Assembly (NCBI GenBank): GCA_043747875.1
Contig: JAYTOI010000155.1
Span: 82,289 to 146,288, forward strand
Source of the DNA: CADEED01 sp043747875
GTDB taxonomy: Bacteria; Pseudomonadota; Gammaproteobacteria; Steroidobacterales; Steroidobacteraceae
Length of the DNA stretch: 64,000 nt
Direction of reading: 5' to 3'
A program made the translations under genes and the position numbers. Numbering within the stretch: position 1 is the stretch's first letter; each line of letters opens with the position of its first letter. The notes under the pieces were generated by a model that worked only from the letters and a program-made list of their open reading frames with translations, had not been told where the DNA came from and made no database searches. Of the stretch, positions 1-8,357 are shown one piece after another.

Positions 1-2660
1 CGTTTCATGCCACGGGCTCGATCGATGTCACCGGAATGATCAGCGACGGAATCGGCCTGGTCGGCACGGGACCCAACCGGCGTCTGGACTTGTTGGCGGG
101 AAACTCCTCGTCGTTGTCGTTCGATGCCGGAACCGATCTGCGCATCAACGCGGGCGCGCGCGTCCGCACCGGCACCGGCAACCTGGTTCTGCGCGCGGGC
201 CATGATCTGATCCTCGACCCCGGTGCATCGGTGTACACCGCCGGCGTCGCGGGCGCACCCACCCAGCAGTTCGGCGGGGGCCTGCGTCTGGCGCTGGCAA
301 ATCGCGGCGGCGGGCTCGAGTTGCTCGCGGGTCACGATGTGCGAGCCGCCGAAGTCACGGAGCCGGTGGCTGAGTGGCAAGTGCGCCGGGCGCGGGTGGC
401 CGGCAATTCTTCGACTCCCCCCGGATGGGGCACGGATTGGGCGCGCTTTGGCTGGAACGCGGGCACGTTGGGCGGCGGCGACCTGGTGGTGCGCGCCGGG
501 CACGACATCCGCAACCTTTCAGCCGCGGCTGCCGACAGCGCGACGATAGTCAACGGCAACGTCAACCGGTATGGGGGCGGGGTAGTCAGGTTCGAAGCCG
601 AGAACGATATTACGAGTGCCTATGTGCACATGACACGTGGCGACAATCTGTTGCTGGCGGGAGGGGCACTCGGCCGCTCGCGCGACACGGGCCTCGAGAC
701 TTTGCTAGGGTCGATGTTCTCGATGCAGGAGGCGAAGCTCGACCTGGTGGCACGTCGCGGTGTCGCCCTCGAATCCGTCATCAATCCGACCCTTCTGTCC
801 GAGGGCCTGAGCAGCGGCCCCTTCGTTACCTATTTCGCCAGCTACGCGAACGATTCGCGCTTGCGCGTTCGTAGCGCCACCGGCGATATCGACATGGATA
901 GTACGCGGCAGCGGCTCAGCGCATTCCTGGGAGCCGAAACGGTCAGCAACAACGATCCGAGGCTGCTCGCTCTGCTGCCGCCCACCGTTGTGTTGGAGGC
1001 CACCGACGGGGATATCCGCTTCGTGGACAATGCAACGTTGGCGCCGTCCGATCTCGGGCAGCTCGAGATGTTTGCCAAGCGCGACATCTATACGTTGTCC
1101 AACAGTCAGTTCGCCATGTCCGACGCTTCCCGCAATGCTGTGCCTTCCATCTTGTCGCCAGCCAGGGGGCAGGATTTCCTCGATGTCATCGAGCGCAATG
1201 ATCTCAGTGGCCGGCACGTCGCGGACGATGCGCCGGCGCTCATCGACGCGGGTCGCGACATCTTCGGCCTGTACCTGCTGTTGCCGAAATTCACGCGCAT
1301 GAACGCGGCGCGCGACATCCGCAACGTGACGTTGAAGACGCAAAATGTGCGCGAGCACGATGCAACCATCGTCTTCGCCGGCCGCGATGTGATTTACGGA
1401 TCCGATGCGGGCAACAGGCAGATCGAGATCGGTGGCTCGGGGCGTCTCGATGTGATTGCCGCGCGTGATGTGGATCTCGGATTCTCGGAGGGCATCGCCG
1501 CGGTTGGGCGTATCGTCAATCCCTCGCTCGCGACGGAGCGCGGCTCCGACATCACGGTGATCGCTGGCCTTCGCGATCTGGTGCTCGATCCGCTCCAGTT
1601 CCTCTCGCGTGTGGTCGCGCCAGTTGCCCGGTATCGCGACATGCTTCGCAGCTTCGTCGCCACCTACAGCGGCGTTTCCGACGAGAATTATGACGCAGGC
1701 GCCAGCCGCTTCAGCACGCTCGCCGCCGATCTGCAGCGCGCGTTCATGCTCCCCATTTTCTTCACGGAGCTCGTGGCCTCCGGACGAGATGCCAACACCA
1801 TACCGGGCGCGGGCTTCGAACGCGGCTACGCAGCCATCGACGCTTTGTTTCCCGGCAGCCGCGAACCGGCAACGACGCCACGCTATGCGGGGGACCTGCG
1901 TCTGGCGTTCAGTCGTATCTATACCGTTGCGGACGCCGATATCTCTCTGCTGGCACCGGGCGGCCTTCTCAATGTGGGCTTGGCCAACCCGCCACCCGGC
2001 CTCGCGTCGCGCAGCCCCTCGCAATTGGGGATCGTGGCGCAGCGCGCAGGCTCGGTTCGAATATTCACACACGACGACGTGCTCGTGAATCAGTCGCGCA
2101 TCTTCACGCTGCGCGGCGGCGACATCGCGATCTGGTCGACGGTGGGCGACATCGACGCCGGCCGCGGCGCGAAATCCGCGATCTCCGCGCCGCCACCCAC
2201 CATAGTTGTGGAAGCAAGCGGTCGCGTGACGCTGGATTTCGCGGGCGCGGTGGCGGGCAGCGGCATTCGCGGCATTCTGACGGGCGAGGGCATCGAGCCC
2301 GGCGACGTCGATCTGATCGCGCCGGCCGGCATCGTGGACGCGGGCGATGCGGGAATCGGCGCCGCGGGAAACCTCAACGTCGCCGCACAACAGGTAGTGG
2401 GCCTCGACAACATTCAGGTCGGCGGTGCTTCGACCGGAGTGCCCGCCGAGACCAGCAGCCTGGGTGCGGCGTTGGCGGGCGCGTCGGCGATCGGTAACAG
2501 TGCGAGCTCGGCCGCCGGCGATACCGTGGCCGACGCGGGCAGCAGCCAGGGCGCCGCCCCCCTCGCACAGTCCGCGTTCGGCTTCCTCGACGTATTCCTC
2601 GAGGGTTTCGGCACGGAGATCTGCAAGCCTGATGACATCGAGTGCCTGAAGCGCAATTAA
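1..2660 (+). CDS. Filamentous-haemagglutinin-family secreted protein, C-terminal part (5' truncated by window)
   Basis: The frame is already open at base 3, so about 885 C-terminal residues of a larger protein are visible and the true start lies upstream. The chain is full of short beta-helix-like repeats of the form A-[GA]-[RH]-D-[IVL], for example GGDLVVRAGHDIRN, AGRDIFGL, AARDIRNV and AARDVDLG, as in filamentous-haemagglutinin-like proteins exported by two-partner secretion. The C-terminus ends in a short cysteine-containing tail (EICKPDDIECLKRN) after a low-complexity Ala/Ser/Gly linker. No membrane anchor is visible. It is followed after 124 bases by an ExbB/ExbD/TonB operon on the same strand. 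The family assignment is from repeat style; cargo function (adhesin or other) is not determinable. Confidence 0.75.
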   Translation, partial: FHATGSIDVTGMISDGIGLVGTGPNRRLDLLAGNSSSLSFDAGTDLRINAGARVRTGTGNLVLRAGHDLILDPGASVYTAGVAGAPTQQFGGGLRLALANRGGGLELLAGHDVRAAEVTEPVAEWQVRRARVAGNSSTPPGWGTDWARFGWNAGTLGGGDLVVRAGHDIRNLSAAAADSATIVNGNVNRYGGGVVRFEAENDITSAYVHMTRGDNLLLAGGALGRSRDTGLETLLGSMFSMQEAKLDLVARRGVALESVINPTLLSEGLSSGPFVTYFASYANDSRLRVRSATGDIDMDSTRQRLSAFLGAETVSNNDPRLLALLPPTVVLEATDGDIRFVDNATLAPSDLGQLEMFAKRDIYTLSNSQFAMSDASRNAVPSILSPARGQDFLDVIERNDLSGRHVADDAPALIDAGRDIFGLYLLLPKFTRMNAARDIRNVTLKTQNVREHDATIVFAGRDVIYGSDAGNRQIEIGGSGRLDVIAARDVDLGFSEGIAAVGRIVNPSLATERGSDITVIAGLRDLVLDPLQFLSRVVAPVARYRDMLRSFVATYSGVSDENYDAGASRFSTLAADLQRAFMLPIFFTELVASGRDANTIPGAGFERGYAAIDALFPGSREPATTPRYAGDLRLAFSRIYTVADADISLLAPGGLLNVGLANPPPGLASRSPSQLGIVAQRAGSVRIFTHDDVLVNQSRIFTLRGGDIAIWSTVGDIDAGRGAKSAISAPPPTIVVEASGRVTLDFAGAVAGSGIRGILTGEGIEPGDVDLIAPAGIVDAGDAGIGAAGNLNVAAQQVVGLDNIQVGGASTGVPAETSSLGAALAGASAIGNSASSAAGDTVADAGSSQGAAPLAQSAFGFLDVFLEGFGTEICKPDDIECLKRN

Positions 2661-2784
2661 AGGCACCACCAATCCCGGGAATCCCCGACAAAACGTCGCC
2701 TTTAAACAATCCCGTCACACGCAGCACGAATAATCACGCTGCCTCGCGGGCCACGATCCGCCAATAGAAGTCCAAGGACCAATC

Positions 2785-4614
2785 ATGCCGTCGATGCGTC
2801 GCGGCCTTTTCCTTTTCGCGGCGCTCGCCGCATTCATCCCGGGCCTATCCGCCGCCGCGAACTGGTGGAACGACGACTGGCAATTCCGCAAGGAGCTCGG
2901 CTTCGACCTGTCGCCGACCGGAGCGAACATTCCGGGATCGCCGGCCGACGTGCCGGTGCTGGTGCGGCTGTCCATCGCGAACTTCCCGTACTTCGCCGAC
3001 ACGAAACCCGACGGCGGCGACCTGCGCTTCATGGCCAGCGACGACGTCACGCCGCTCGCGTATCACATCGAGCGGTACGACTCGATGTCGCAGATGGCCT
3101 TCGTCTGGGTGCGCGTGCCACGGCTCGCGGGCGGTGCCGCCTCCGACAAGATTTTTCTGTACTACGGCAACAAGGCGGCGGCCGCGGTCGCTGACGCCGC
3201 CTCCACGTACGACAAGCACCAGGCACTGGTCTATCACTTCGGACCCGCCGCGGGCGCGCCCCAGGACGTCACCGCGAACAAGTCCGACCCCGTCGCATTC
3301 GAAGCCGTCGTGAACCCGGCGTCGCTGGCCGGTTCCGGCGCGCGCTTCGCGGGCGCCGAGGTCATCACCGTGCCGGCGCAGGGAGCGCTGCGCCACATGC
3401 CGGCGCAGGGCCTCACGATATCGGCGTGGGTGCGCATGGAGCCCGGCGCGTCGCGTGTCTACGTCGCGGCGCTCGAGGACGCGAACGCAGCCATCGTGCT
3501 CGGTCTCGACGGCGCGAAGCCCTTCGTGGAGAGCCGTGCCGGCGGCCAGACGGCGCTGGCGACGGCGTCCGCCGACGTGACGCCGTCCGAATGGCACCAT
3601 CTCGCGCTGACCGTCGGCGCCGGGAAGCTCACGCTGTGGGTCGACGGCGCCCAAGCCGGCACCGCCGCCACCTCGGTGGGCGAGGTCGGCGGTAGTTTGA
3701 CGGTCGGCGGCTCGGCGGCGCGCACGAACTTCTTCACGGGCGAGCTCGACGAGCTGGAGGTTTCCAGCGTGGCGCGCCCGGCCGAATGGCTGGCGGCCGC
3801 CGCGCGCAGCCAGGGCGTGGTCGCGCCGCTGGTCGCGTACGGCGCTGATCAGAGCGCCGACGCGGACGCGGGACACGAGGGCTACTTCGTTGCGACGCTG
3901 CGCAACGTCACGATCGACGGTTGGCTGGTCATCGGCGTGCTCACCGTGATGTTCTTCTGGTCGGTGTGGATCATGATCGGCAAGAGCGCACTGCTGGGCC
4001 GCGTCGCGAAAGGCAATGCGCGATTCCTCGACGAATTCCACCAGCTGCGCGACGATCCGGCCGCGGTCGAGCGCCGCTTCGCCCCGCAAAAGGGTGCGCA
4101 GGAAAAGAGCGCGTTCGAAGCCAGTGACGAGGAGCATCCCGAGTTCGGTGCCTCCACGCTGTACCGCCTGTATCACCATGGGATGCGCGAGGTGCTGACG
4201 CGCCTCGAGGGTAAATCCGCCGGTGCCGCGCGCGCCGCGGTGCTGTCGTCACCGGCGATCGAATCGATCCGCGTCACGATGGACGCGTCGATGACGCGCA
4301 TGACGCAGCGCCTGCAGAGCCAGATGGTGCTGCTCACCATCTCCATCGCGGGCGGCCCGTTCCTCGGATTGTTAGGCACCGTCGTGGGCGTCATGATCAC
4401 GTTCGCCGCGATCGCCGCCACCGGCGATGTCAATGTGAACGCCATCGCGCCCGGCACCGCGGCCGCGCTGGTCGCCACCGTGGCCGGCCTCGCGGTCGCG
4501 ATCCCGTGCCTGTTCGGCTACAACTGGCTCAATTCGCGCATCAAGGAGATCGTGGCGGACATGCGCGTGTTCTCCGACGAGTTCGTGGCGCGTATCGCCG
4601 AGCAGTACTCCTGA
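2785..4614 (+). CDS. DUF2341-LamG-MotA/TolQ/ExbB fusion proton-channel protein
   Basis: A 609-residue protein that joins an extracytoplasmic ligand-type region to an ExbB-type proton channel. Residues 1-24 are a signal peptide. Residues about 25-140 resemble DUF2341 (start WWNDDWQFRKEL, end FLYYGNKA). Residues about 150-335 look like a LamG/concanavalin-A-like jelly roll (TISAWVRM, EWHHLALTV, GELDELEVS). A transmembrane segment follows at about 378-398, then a cytoplasmic stretch, then the two ExbB channel helices at about 522-545 (GPFLGLLGTVVGVMITF) and 558-582. The stop overlaps the ATG of exbD by one base, so the two are probably co-translated. The LamG part would sit in the periplasm; its ligand is unknown. 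It belongs with the downstream exbD and tonB as a complete energy-transducing complex. Confidence 0.85.
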   Translation: MPSMRRGLFLFAALAAFIPGLSAAANWWNDDWQFRKELGFDLSPTGANIPGSPADVPVLVRLSIANFPYFADTKPDGGDLRFMASDDVTPLAYHIERYDSMSQMAFVWVRVPRLAGGAASDKIFLYYGNKAAAAVADAASTYDKHQALVYHFGPAAGAPQDVTANKSDPVAFEAVVNPASLAGSGARFAGAEVITVPAQGALRHMPAQGLTISAWVRMEPGASRVYVAALEDANAAIVLGLDGAKPFVESRAGGQTALATASADVTPSEWHHLALTVGAGKLTLWVDGAQAGTAATSVGEVGGSLTVGGSAARTNFFTGELDELEVSSVARPAEWLAAAARSQGVVAPLVAYGADQSADADAGHEGYFVATLRNVTIDGWLVIGVLTVMFFWSVWIMIGKSALLGRVAKGNARFLDEFHQLRDDPAAVERRFAPQKGAQEKSAFEASDEEHPEFGASTLYRLYHHGMREVLTRLEGKSAGAARAAVLSSPAIESIRVTMDASMTRMTQRLQSQMVLLTISIAGGPFLGLLGTVVGVMITFAAIAATGDVNVNAIAPGTAAALVATVAGLAVAIPCLFGYNWLNSRIKEIVADMRVFSDEFVARIAEQYS

Positions 4615-5024
4615 TGTCGGGCGGCGGTTCACCCGACACGGACGTCTACGACGAGATCAACGTCACGCCGATGCTCGATCTCGCCTACGTGCTGCTCATA
4701 ATCTTCATCATCCTGACCACCGCGACGGTGCAGGGCATCAAGGTGAACCTGCCGAAGGCGAGCGCGCAGCCGAGCCTCGCCGAGAACAAGACCAAGGCGA
4801 TCTCGATCACGGCCGACGGCACTATCTACCTCGACACGTTTCCCGTGACCTTGGAGGAGCTCGAGAAGCTGCTCGGCCAGTACAAGGCGGCGACGCCCGA
4901 TCTGCCGGTGATCATCAAGGCGGATTCCACCATTCAGTATCAGCGCGTGGTCGAGGTGCTCGATCTCGTCGGCCGGCTGCAGATCTCGCAGCTCGGGCTC
5001 GTCACGCAGCGCATCGTCCAGTGA
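4614..5024 (+). CDS. exbD: ExbD/TolR-family biopolymer transport protein
   Basis: A 136-residue ExbD. The start chosen is the ATG that overlaps the TGA of the ExbB fusion gene by one base; an open frame runs further upstream but lacks family similarity. The N-terminus has the family signature INVTPMLDLAYVLLIIF, in which Asp22 is the protonatable channel aspartate inside the single transmembrane helix. The remainder is the periplasmic ExbD domain (KVNLPKASA, KAISITADGTIYLD, VVEVLDLVGRL). With the upstream ExbB-type channel and the downstream TonB it should convert proton motive force into movement of TonB. Confidence 0.92.
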   Translation: MSGGGSPDTDVYDEINVTPMLDLAYVLLIIFIILTTATVQGIKVNLPKASAQPSLAENKTKAISITADGTIYLDTFPVTLEELEKLLGQYKAATPDLPVIIKADSTIQYQRVVEVLDLVGRLQISQLGLVTQRIVQ

Positions 5025-5045
5025 TTGTCACCAAGTGAGAATGGG

Positions 5046-5669
5046 ATGAACGAGAACAAGCGGCCCAACCACAAGATCATCGCGGGCATCGTGCTCGGCG
5101 TCACCGGCGTCGGCCTGGTCTCCGCGACCATCGCCAAGATCATGTCGTCCAAGCCGCCGCCGGCGAAGATGGTGGTGCAGGAAGTACGCATCCTGCGCGT
5201 GCCGCCGCCACCGCCGCCCGATCAGCCGCCGCCGCCGCCCGAGGAGGTGGACGTGCCCGAGCCCGAGGCGCCGCCGGAGCCGACGAAGTCCGACGAGCCG
5301 CCGCCCGGCAATATCGGCATCGATGCCGAGGGCGTCGAGGGCGGGACGCTCGCCGCGCGGCCCGGCGGACGCGATCTGGTCGGCAGCGGATCGAGCCAGC
5401 TCAAGTGGTACGCGGGGCTGGTGCAGAGTGCGATCCTGGCCGAGCTCAACAACGAGAAGCTCAGTCGCTCGCGCGCGTATTCGGTGCCGGTCAAGGTGTG
5501 GGTGCGCGAGGACGGGTCAGTCGAGAGGACCGAGCTCGGCAGATCCACGGGCGACGGCGAGGTAGATAGGGCGATCGAGAAGGCGCTGGCACGCGTGGTG
5601 CGCATCCCCTATGCGGTGCCCGCGCAGATGCCGCAGCCGATGACCGTCCGCCTGGTCGCGCGCGTATGA
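5046..5669 (+). CDS. tonB: Short TonB-family energy transducer
   Basis: A 207-residue TonB-like protein. An in-frame TTG at 5025 also exists, but the ATG at 5046 places a short basic N-terminus (MNENKRPNHK) directly before the transmembrane helix at about residues 10-30, so it is preferred. A Pro-rich periplasmic spacer with runs of Pro and then Glu/Pro pairs covers about 45-90. The C-terminal 90 residues form a TonB_C domain (VQSAILAELNNEK, YSVPVKVWVREDGSVE, VRIPYAVPAQMPQPM). It follows exbD by 21 bases, and its stop overlaps the porin ATG. The usual partner is a TonB-dependent outer-membrane barrel; none with a plug domain is visible here, and the next gene is a plug-less porin type. Confidence 0.9.
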   Translation: MNENKRPNHKIIAGIVLGVTGVGLVSATIAKIMSSKPPPAKMVVQEVRILRVPPPPPPDQPPPPPEEVDVPEPEAPPEPTKSDEPPPGNIGIDAEGVEGGTLAARPGGRDLVGSGSSQLKWYAGLVQSAILAELNNEKLSRSRAYSVPVKVWVREDGSVERTELGRSTGDGEVDRAIEKALARVVRIPYAVPAQMPQPMTVRLVARV

Positions 5670-7276
5670 AGATGTGCATGCGGGCCGCCCTTGCCGCGGC
5701 GCTGTGCGCGTGCGCGGCCGCCTCGGGCGCGCCCGTCGGCGAGACGCGCCGGCTCGAGGAGCTGCGCAACACGGTCGTCAACCTGTTGCAGGGCCTCGTC
5801 GACCGCGGCGTGCTCACGCGCGAACAGGCCGAGCAGATGGTGGCCGACGCCCGGACAAAAGCCGAGGCGGATGTCGCGGCGGGCGAGGCGGCGGACGCGG
5901 GCGCGGTGCGCGTGCCCTACATCCCTGAAATCGTGAAGCAGGAAATCCGCGCGCAAGTGGCGGAAGACCTCGAGCGCGAAGTCACGACGGCGGTGCTCGA
6001 GCAGGCCAAAGCCGAGGACTGGGCGATGCCCGGCGCGTTGCCCGACTGGATCCGGCACATGCGCTTCTCCGGCGACATCCGGCTGCGCGGCCAGTTCGAC
6101 GGCTATGCCGAGGACAACGCGATCAACTCGTACGTGGATTTCCTGACCGTCAACGATCGCGGCGGCATCGGCCGGTCGGGCACCGCGGCGCTCATCAACA
6201 CCACCGAGGAGCGGCAGCGGCTGCGCGCGCGGCTGCGCTTTGGCCTCGACGCGGAGCTCGGCTATGGCTGGTCGGCGGGCTTCAAGCTCGCGACCGGAAA
6301 CCTGCGCGATCCGATATCGACCAATCAGACGCTTGGCAACACCTTCGGGCGCTATACGCCGGGCATCGATCAGGTGTTCCTGCGCTACTCGGGCCAGTCC
6401 AGCGATTCGCGCCGCCAACTCACGTTCGCGGGCGGCCGCATTCCGTCGCCGTTCGTCGCGACCGACCTGGTGTTCGACAGCGACCTCAACTTCGAGGGCC
6501 TGTCCACCAATTATCGTATCGCTCTGCAGCGCGACCAGATCTTCAACCGGTACGCGTTCGTCACGCTGGGCGCGTTTCCGATCGAGGAGTTCGAGGTCAA
6601 TTCGAAGGACAAGTGGCTGCTCGGCGGCCAGCTCGGCTTCGAATGGCGGCGCGAATCCGGCTCGCGCCTGCGCTTCGCGGGCGCCTACTACGACTATCGC
6701 AACCTGCTCGGCGAGCGCAACGTGCTCGACAGCAACCTGCTCGACTACACGGCGCCCAAGTTCCTGCAGCGCGGCAACACGCTGTTCGACATCCGCAACG
6801 ACGCCGACGGCGCTACCAACCTGTTCGCGCTCGCGGCCGAGTACCGGCTGATCGACGTGACGGCCGGCATTGAATGGCGGCTGTCGCCCAACTACCGGAT
6901 CGCGTTCGCCGGTGATTACGTGAAGAACATCGGCTATCAGGAGGACGCGGTGAACGCGCGCCTCGGCCTCGAGGTGGAGCCGCGCGTCGATGGCTACCAG
7001 GCCGAGACCTCGTTCGGCTCCACGAACATGTCACTGGCGCATGCCTGGCGCGTGTCGCTCGCGTATCGCTACCTGGAGCGCGATGCCGTGCTCGACGCGT
7101 TCACCGACTCGGACTTCCGGCTCGGCGGCACCGACGTCAAGGGATTCGTCGTGGGCGGCGAGTACGCGCTCACGCCGCGCATGCTGTTGCGTGCACGCTA
7201 TCTGTCCGGCAACGAGATCGACGGTCCGCCGCTGGGCATCGACGTGTTCCAACTCGATCTCAACTCGACGTTCTGA
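5666..7276 (+). CDS. Putative porin (Porin_5-like outer-membrane beta-barrel)
   Basis: A 536-residue protein with a signal peptide (MKMCMRAALAAALCAC, cleavage near residue 22) and a charged helical N-terminal segment at about 27-110 (LVDRGVLTREQAEQMVADAR) that may form a coiled-coil or peptidoglycan-facing stalk. A long region of alternating amphipathic strands follows, with many aromatic turns, typical of the putative porin family. The chain ends in a C-terminal Phe (FQLDLNSTF), the usual signal recognised by the BAM complex. It overlaps tonB by four bases (ATGA). There is no N-terminal plug or TonB box that I can recognise, so whether it is the client of this TonB is open. Confidence 0.82.
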   Translation: MKMCMRAALAAALCACAAASGAPVGETRRLEELRNTVVNLLQGLVDRGVLTREQAEQMVADARTKAEADVAAGEAADAGAVRVPYIPEIVKQEIRAQVAEDLEREVTTAVLEQAKAEDWAMPGALPDWIRHMRFSGDIRLRGQFDGYAEDNAINSYVDFLTVNDRGGIGRSGTAALINTTEERQRLRARLRFGLDAELGYGWSAGFKLATGNLRDPISTNQTLGNTFGRYTPGIDQVFLRYSGQSSDSRRQLTFAGGRIPSPFVATDLVFDSDLNFEGLSTNYRIALQRDQIFNRYAFVTLGAFPIEEFEVNSKDKWLLGGQLGFEWRRESGSRLRFAGAYYDYRNLLGERNVLDSNLLDYTAPKFLQRGNTLFDIRNDADGATNLFALAAEYRLIDVTAGIEWRLSPNYRIAFAGDYVKNIGYQEDAVNARLGLEVEPRVDGYQAETSFGSTNMSLAHAWRVSLAYRYLERDAVLDAFTDSDFRLGGTDVKGFVVGGEYALTPRMLLRARYLSGNEIDGPPLGIDVFQLDLNSTF

Positions 7277-7290
7277 ACGAAGGAGGGCGC

Positions 7291-7917
7291 GTGAAGCTCA
7301 TACACACCCTGTTGCTGGGCGGCGCCATCGCGCTGCTGGGCACGCAACCGGCGTGGACGCAGTCCGCGCGGCCCGCGAGCGGCAATGCGCAGTTGCAACA
7401 GGTGCAGCAGCTCGCGGCCGAGCGCACCAAACTACTCGCGGACAAGGCACGCCTGCAATCCGAGCTCGACGCGATGCGCAAGGAACGCGACGAGCTCGCG
7501 AGGAAGCACGGCGGCGTCGAGAGCCGCGTGAAGTCCAGCGACGCCGCGGCGGCGCGCGCTGGCGCGCGCAGCACGGCGCTGCAGGAGGAGGTCAACCGGG
7601 AGAAAGCGCGCCTGCAGGAACTGGTGGCGAAATACCGCGAGCTGGCGGGCCAGCTGCGCGAGGTCGAAACCGATCGCGCGACGGCCAAGACCACGCTGGC
7701 GCAGCGCGACATCGAGTTCGCGGAGTGCTCCGCCCGCAATCGTTCGCTGTATGTGCTCAATGGCGAGATCCTCGCGCGCCTCGAAGCGCCCGGCCGTTTT
7801 TCCGCCGGTGCCGCGCTCGAGCCGTTCACGAAGCTCAAGCGCATCGAGCTCGAGAACCTGATCGACGGATATCAGCAGCGCGCCGACGAGCAGCGTCCGC
7901 CAACCGCGGCGCGTTGA
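7291..7917 (+). CDS. Secreted coiled-coil protein of the TonB/porin operon
   Basis: A 208-residue protein starting with GTG, supported by a strong AAGGAGG ribosome-binding site seven bases upstream. Residues 1-23 are a signal peptide (LLLGGAIALLGTQPAWTQ). Residues about 30-145 are a continuous heptad-rich coiled coil (LQQVQQLAAERTKLLADK, REVETDRATAKTTLAQRD). A single Cys sits near residue 149 (FAECSARNRSL), and the tail is Arg/Pro-rich. It is 14 bases downstream of the porin gene and is probably the last gene of the operon. A periplasmic scaffolding role is inference only; I do not recognise a named family. Confidence 0.7.
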   Translation: MKLIHTLLLGGAIALLGTQPAWTQSARPASGNAQLQQVQQLAAERTKLLADKARLQSELDAMRKERDELARKHGGVESRVKSSDAAAARAGARSTALQEEVNREKARLQELVAKYRELAGQLREVETDRATAKTTLAQRDIEFAECSARNRSLYVLNGEILARLEAPGRFSAGAALEPFTKLKRIELENLIDGYQQRADEQRPPTAAR

Positions 7918-8330
7918 TGGGGACAGGCCCCGTTGCCGGGTTGTCCCTGTTTCCTTGGTGGCGGCACATCCTGGCTACGTGCCGCGCGCTGTCGCGGGCA
8001 CGCCTCGCACGCCTTTCCTCGCCGCGAACCGAGTTTCTAGATGAATCGATCCGGCCCGTTTTTCTCGCCGCCGTCATGGGTGCGTCACCCGCGAACGGCA
8101 AGTTCGTCGCCATGAAACAGCACGCGCTCACGCTGTTCGCTCTACGCCCGCGTATTGGTTGAGTACCGCGCTTCCCCGGGGCGCCGCGCGGCGCCCTCTC
8201 CAGTTGCTTCTCGAAGCCCTTGGCCCTGGTCCGTTCAGGGCCTCTTTTAATGGCGCCGCGTCGTCACACGTTTGCCGCGGAACTGCAACACTCTCTGACT
8301 ACTTTGCGTATTCACAAGGAGGACCGACGC
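7918..8330. other. Intergenic region with structured elements
   Basis: No convincing gene is seen in these 413 bases. Just after the upstream stop there is a short GGGGACAGGCCCC / GGGTTGTCCCTG element similar in style to the other small repeats of the window. A perfect GC-rich stem-loop (GGGCGCC at 8179-8185 with GGCGCCC at 8190-8196) lies shortly before the terminator-like hairpin at 8222-8248. The region between the terminator and the Shine-Dalgarno at 8316-8322 should hold the promoter for the regulator/VPLPA pair, but no clear -35/-10 could be assigned. Confidence 0.5.
8222..8248 (+). terminator. Rho-independent terminator-like hairpin
   Basis: A perfect 7-bp stem (GGCCCTG at 8222-8228 pairing with CAGGGCC at 8236-8242) with a 7-base loop is followed directly by TCTTTT. 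It lies about 300 bases after the end of the ExbB/TonB/porin operon and before the regulator gene, so it could end that operon or a short transcript from this intergenic stretch. Confidence 0.65.
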
Positions 8331-8357
8331 ATGTCAGTCGGCATACGAAGACTGTGA
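8331..8357 (+). CDS. Eight-codon leader ORF translationally coupled to the regulator
   Basis: A very short ORF, MSVGIRRL, starts at an ATG placed eight bases after a perfect AAGGAGG ribosome-binding site (8316-8322). Its TGA overlaps a GTG in the regulator frame (GTGA at 8354-8357). The strong ribosome-binding site therefore serves this leader rather than any start in the regulator frame, since the only nearby regulator-frame start is that GTG, 31 bases further on. This is the classic layout for translational coupling. The alternative is that a single-base change has shifted the true start of the regulator. Confidence 0.5.
   Translation: MSVGIRRL

Noticed and set aside
705..2672. 655-codon open frame on the minus strand
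   Set aside because: It is antisense to the haemagglutinin-like gene, is rich in Arg/His/Gly low complexity and has no recognisable domain; long antisense frames are expected in GC-rich coding DNA.
2658..2704. TAAAGGC/GCCTTTA inverted repeat after the haemagglutinin-like gene
   Set aside because: Only 7 bp with a 33-base loop and no T-tract; too weak to call a terminator.
8159..8353. N-terminal extension of the regulator to 8159
   Set aside because: It spans the terminator hairpin and the Shine-Dalgarno of the leader ORF and has no sequence features of protein.
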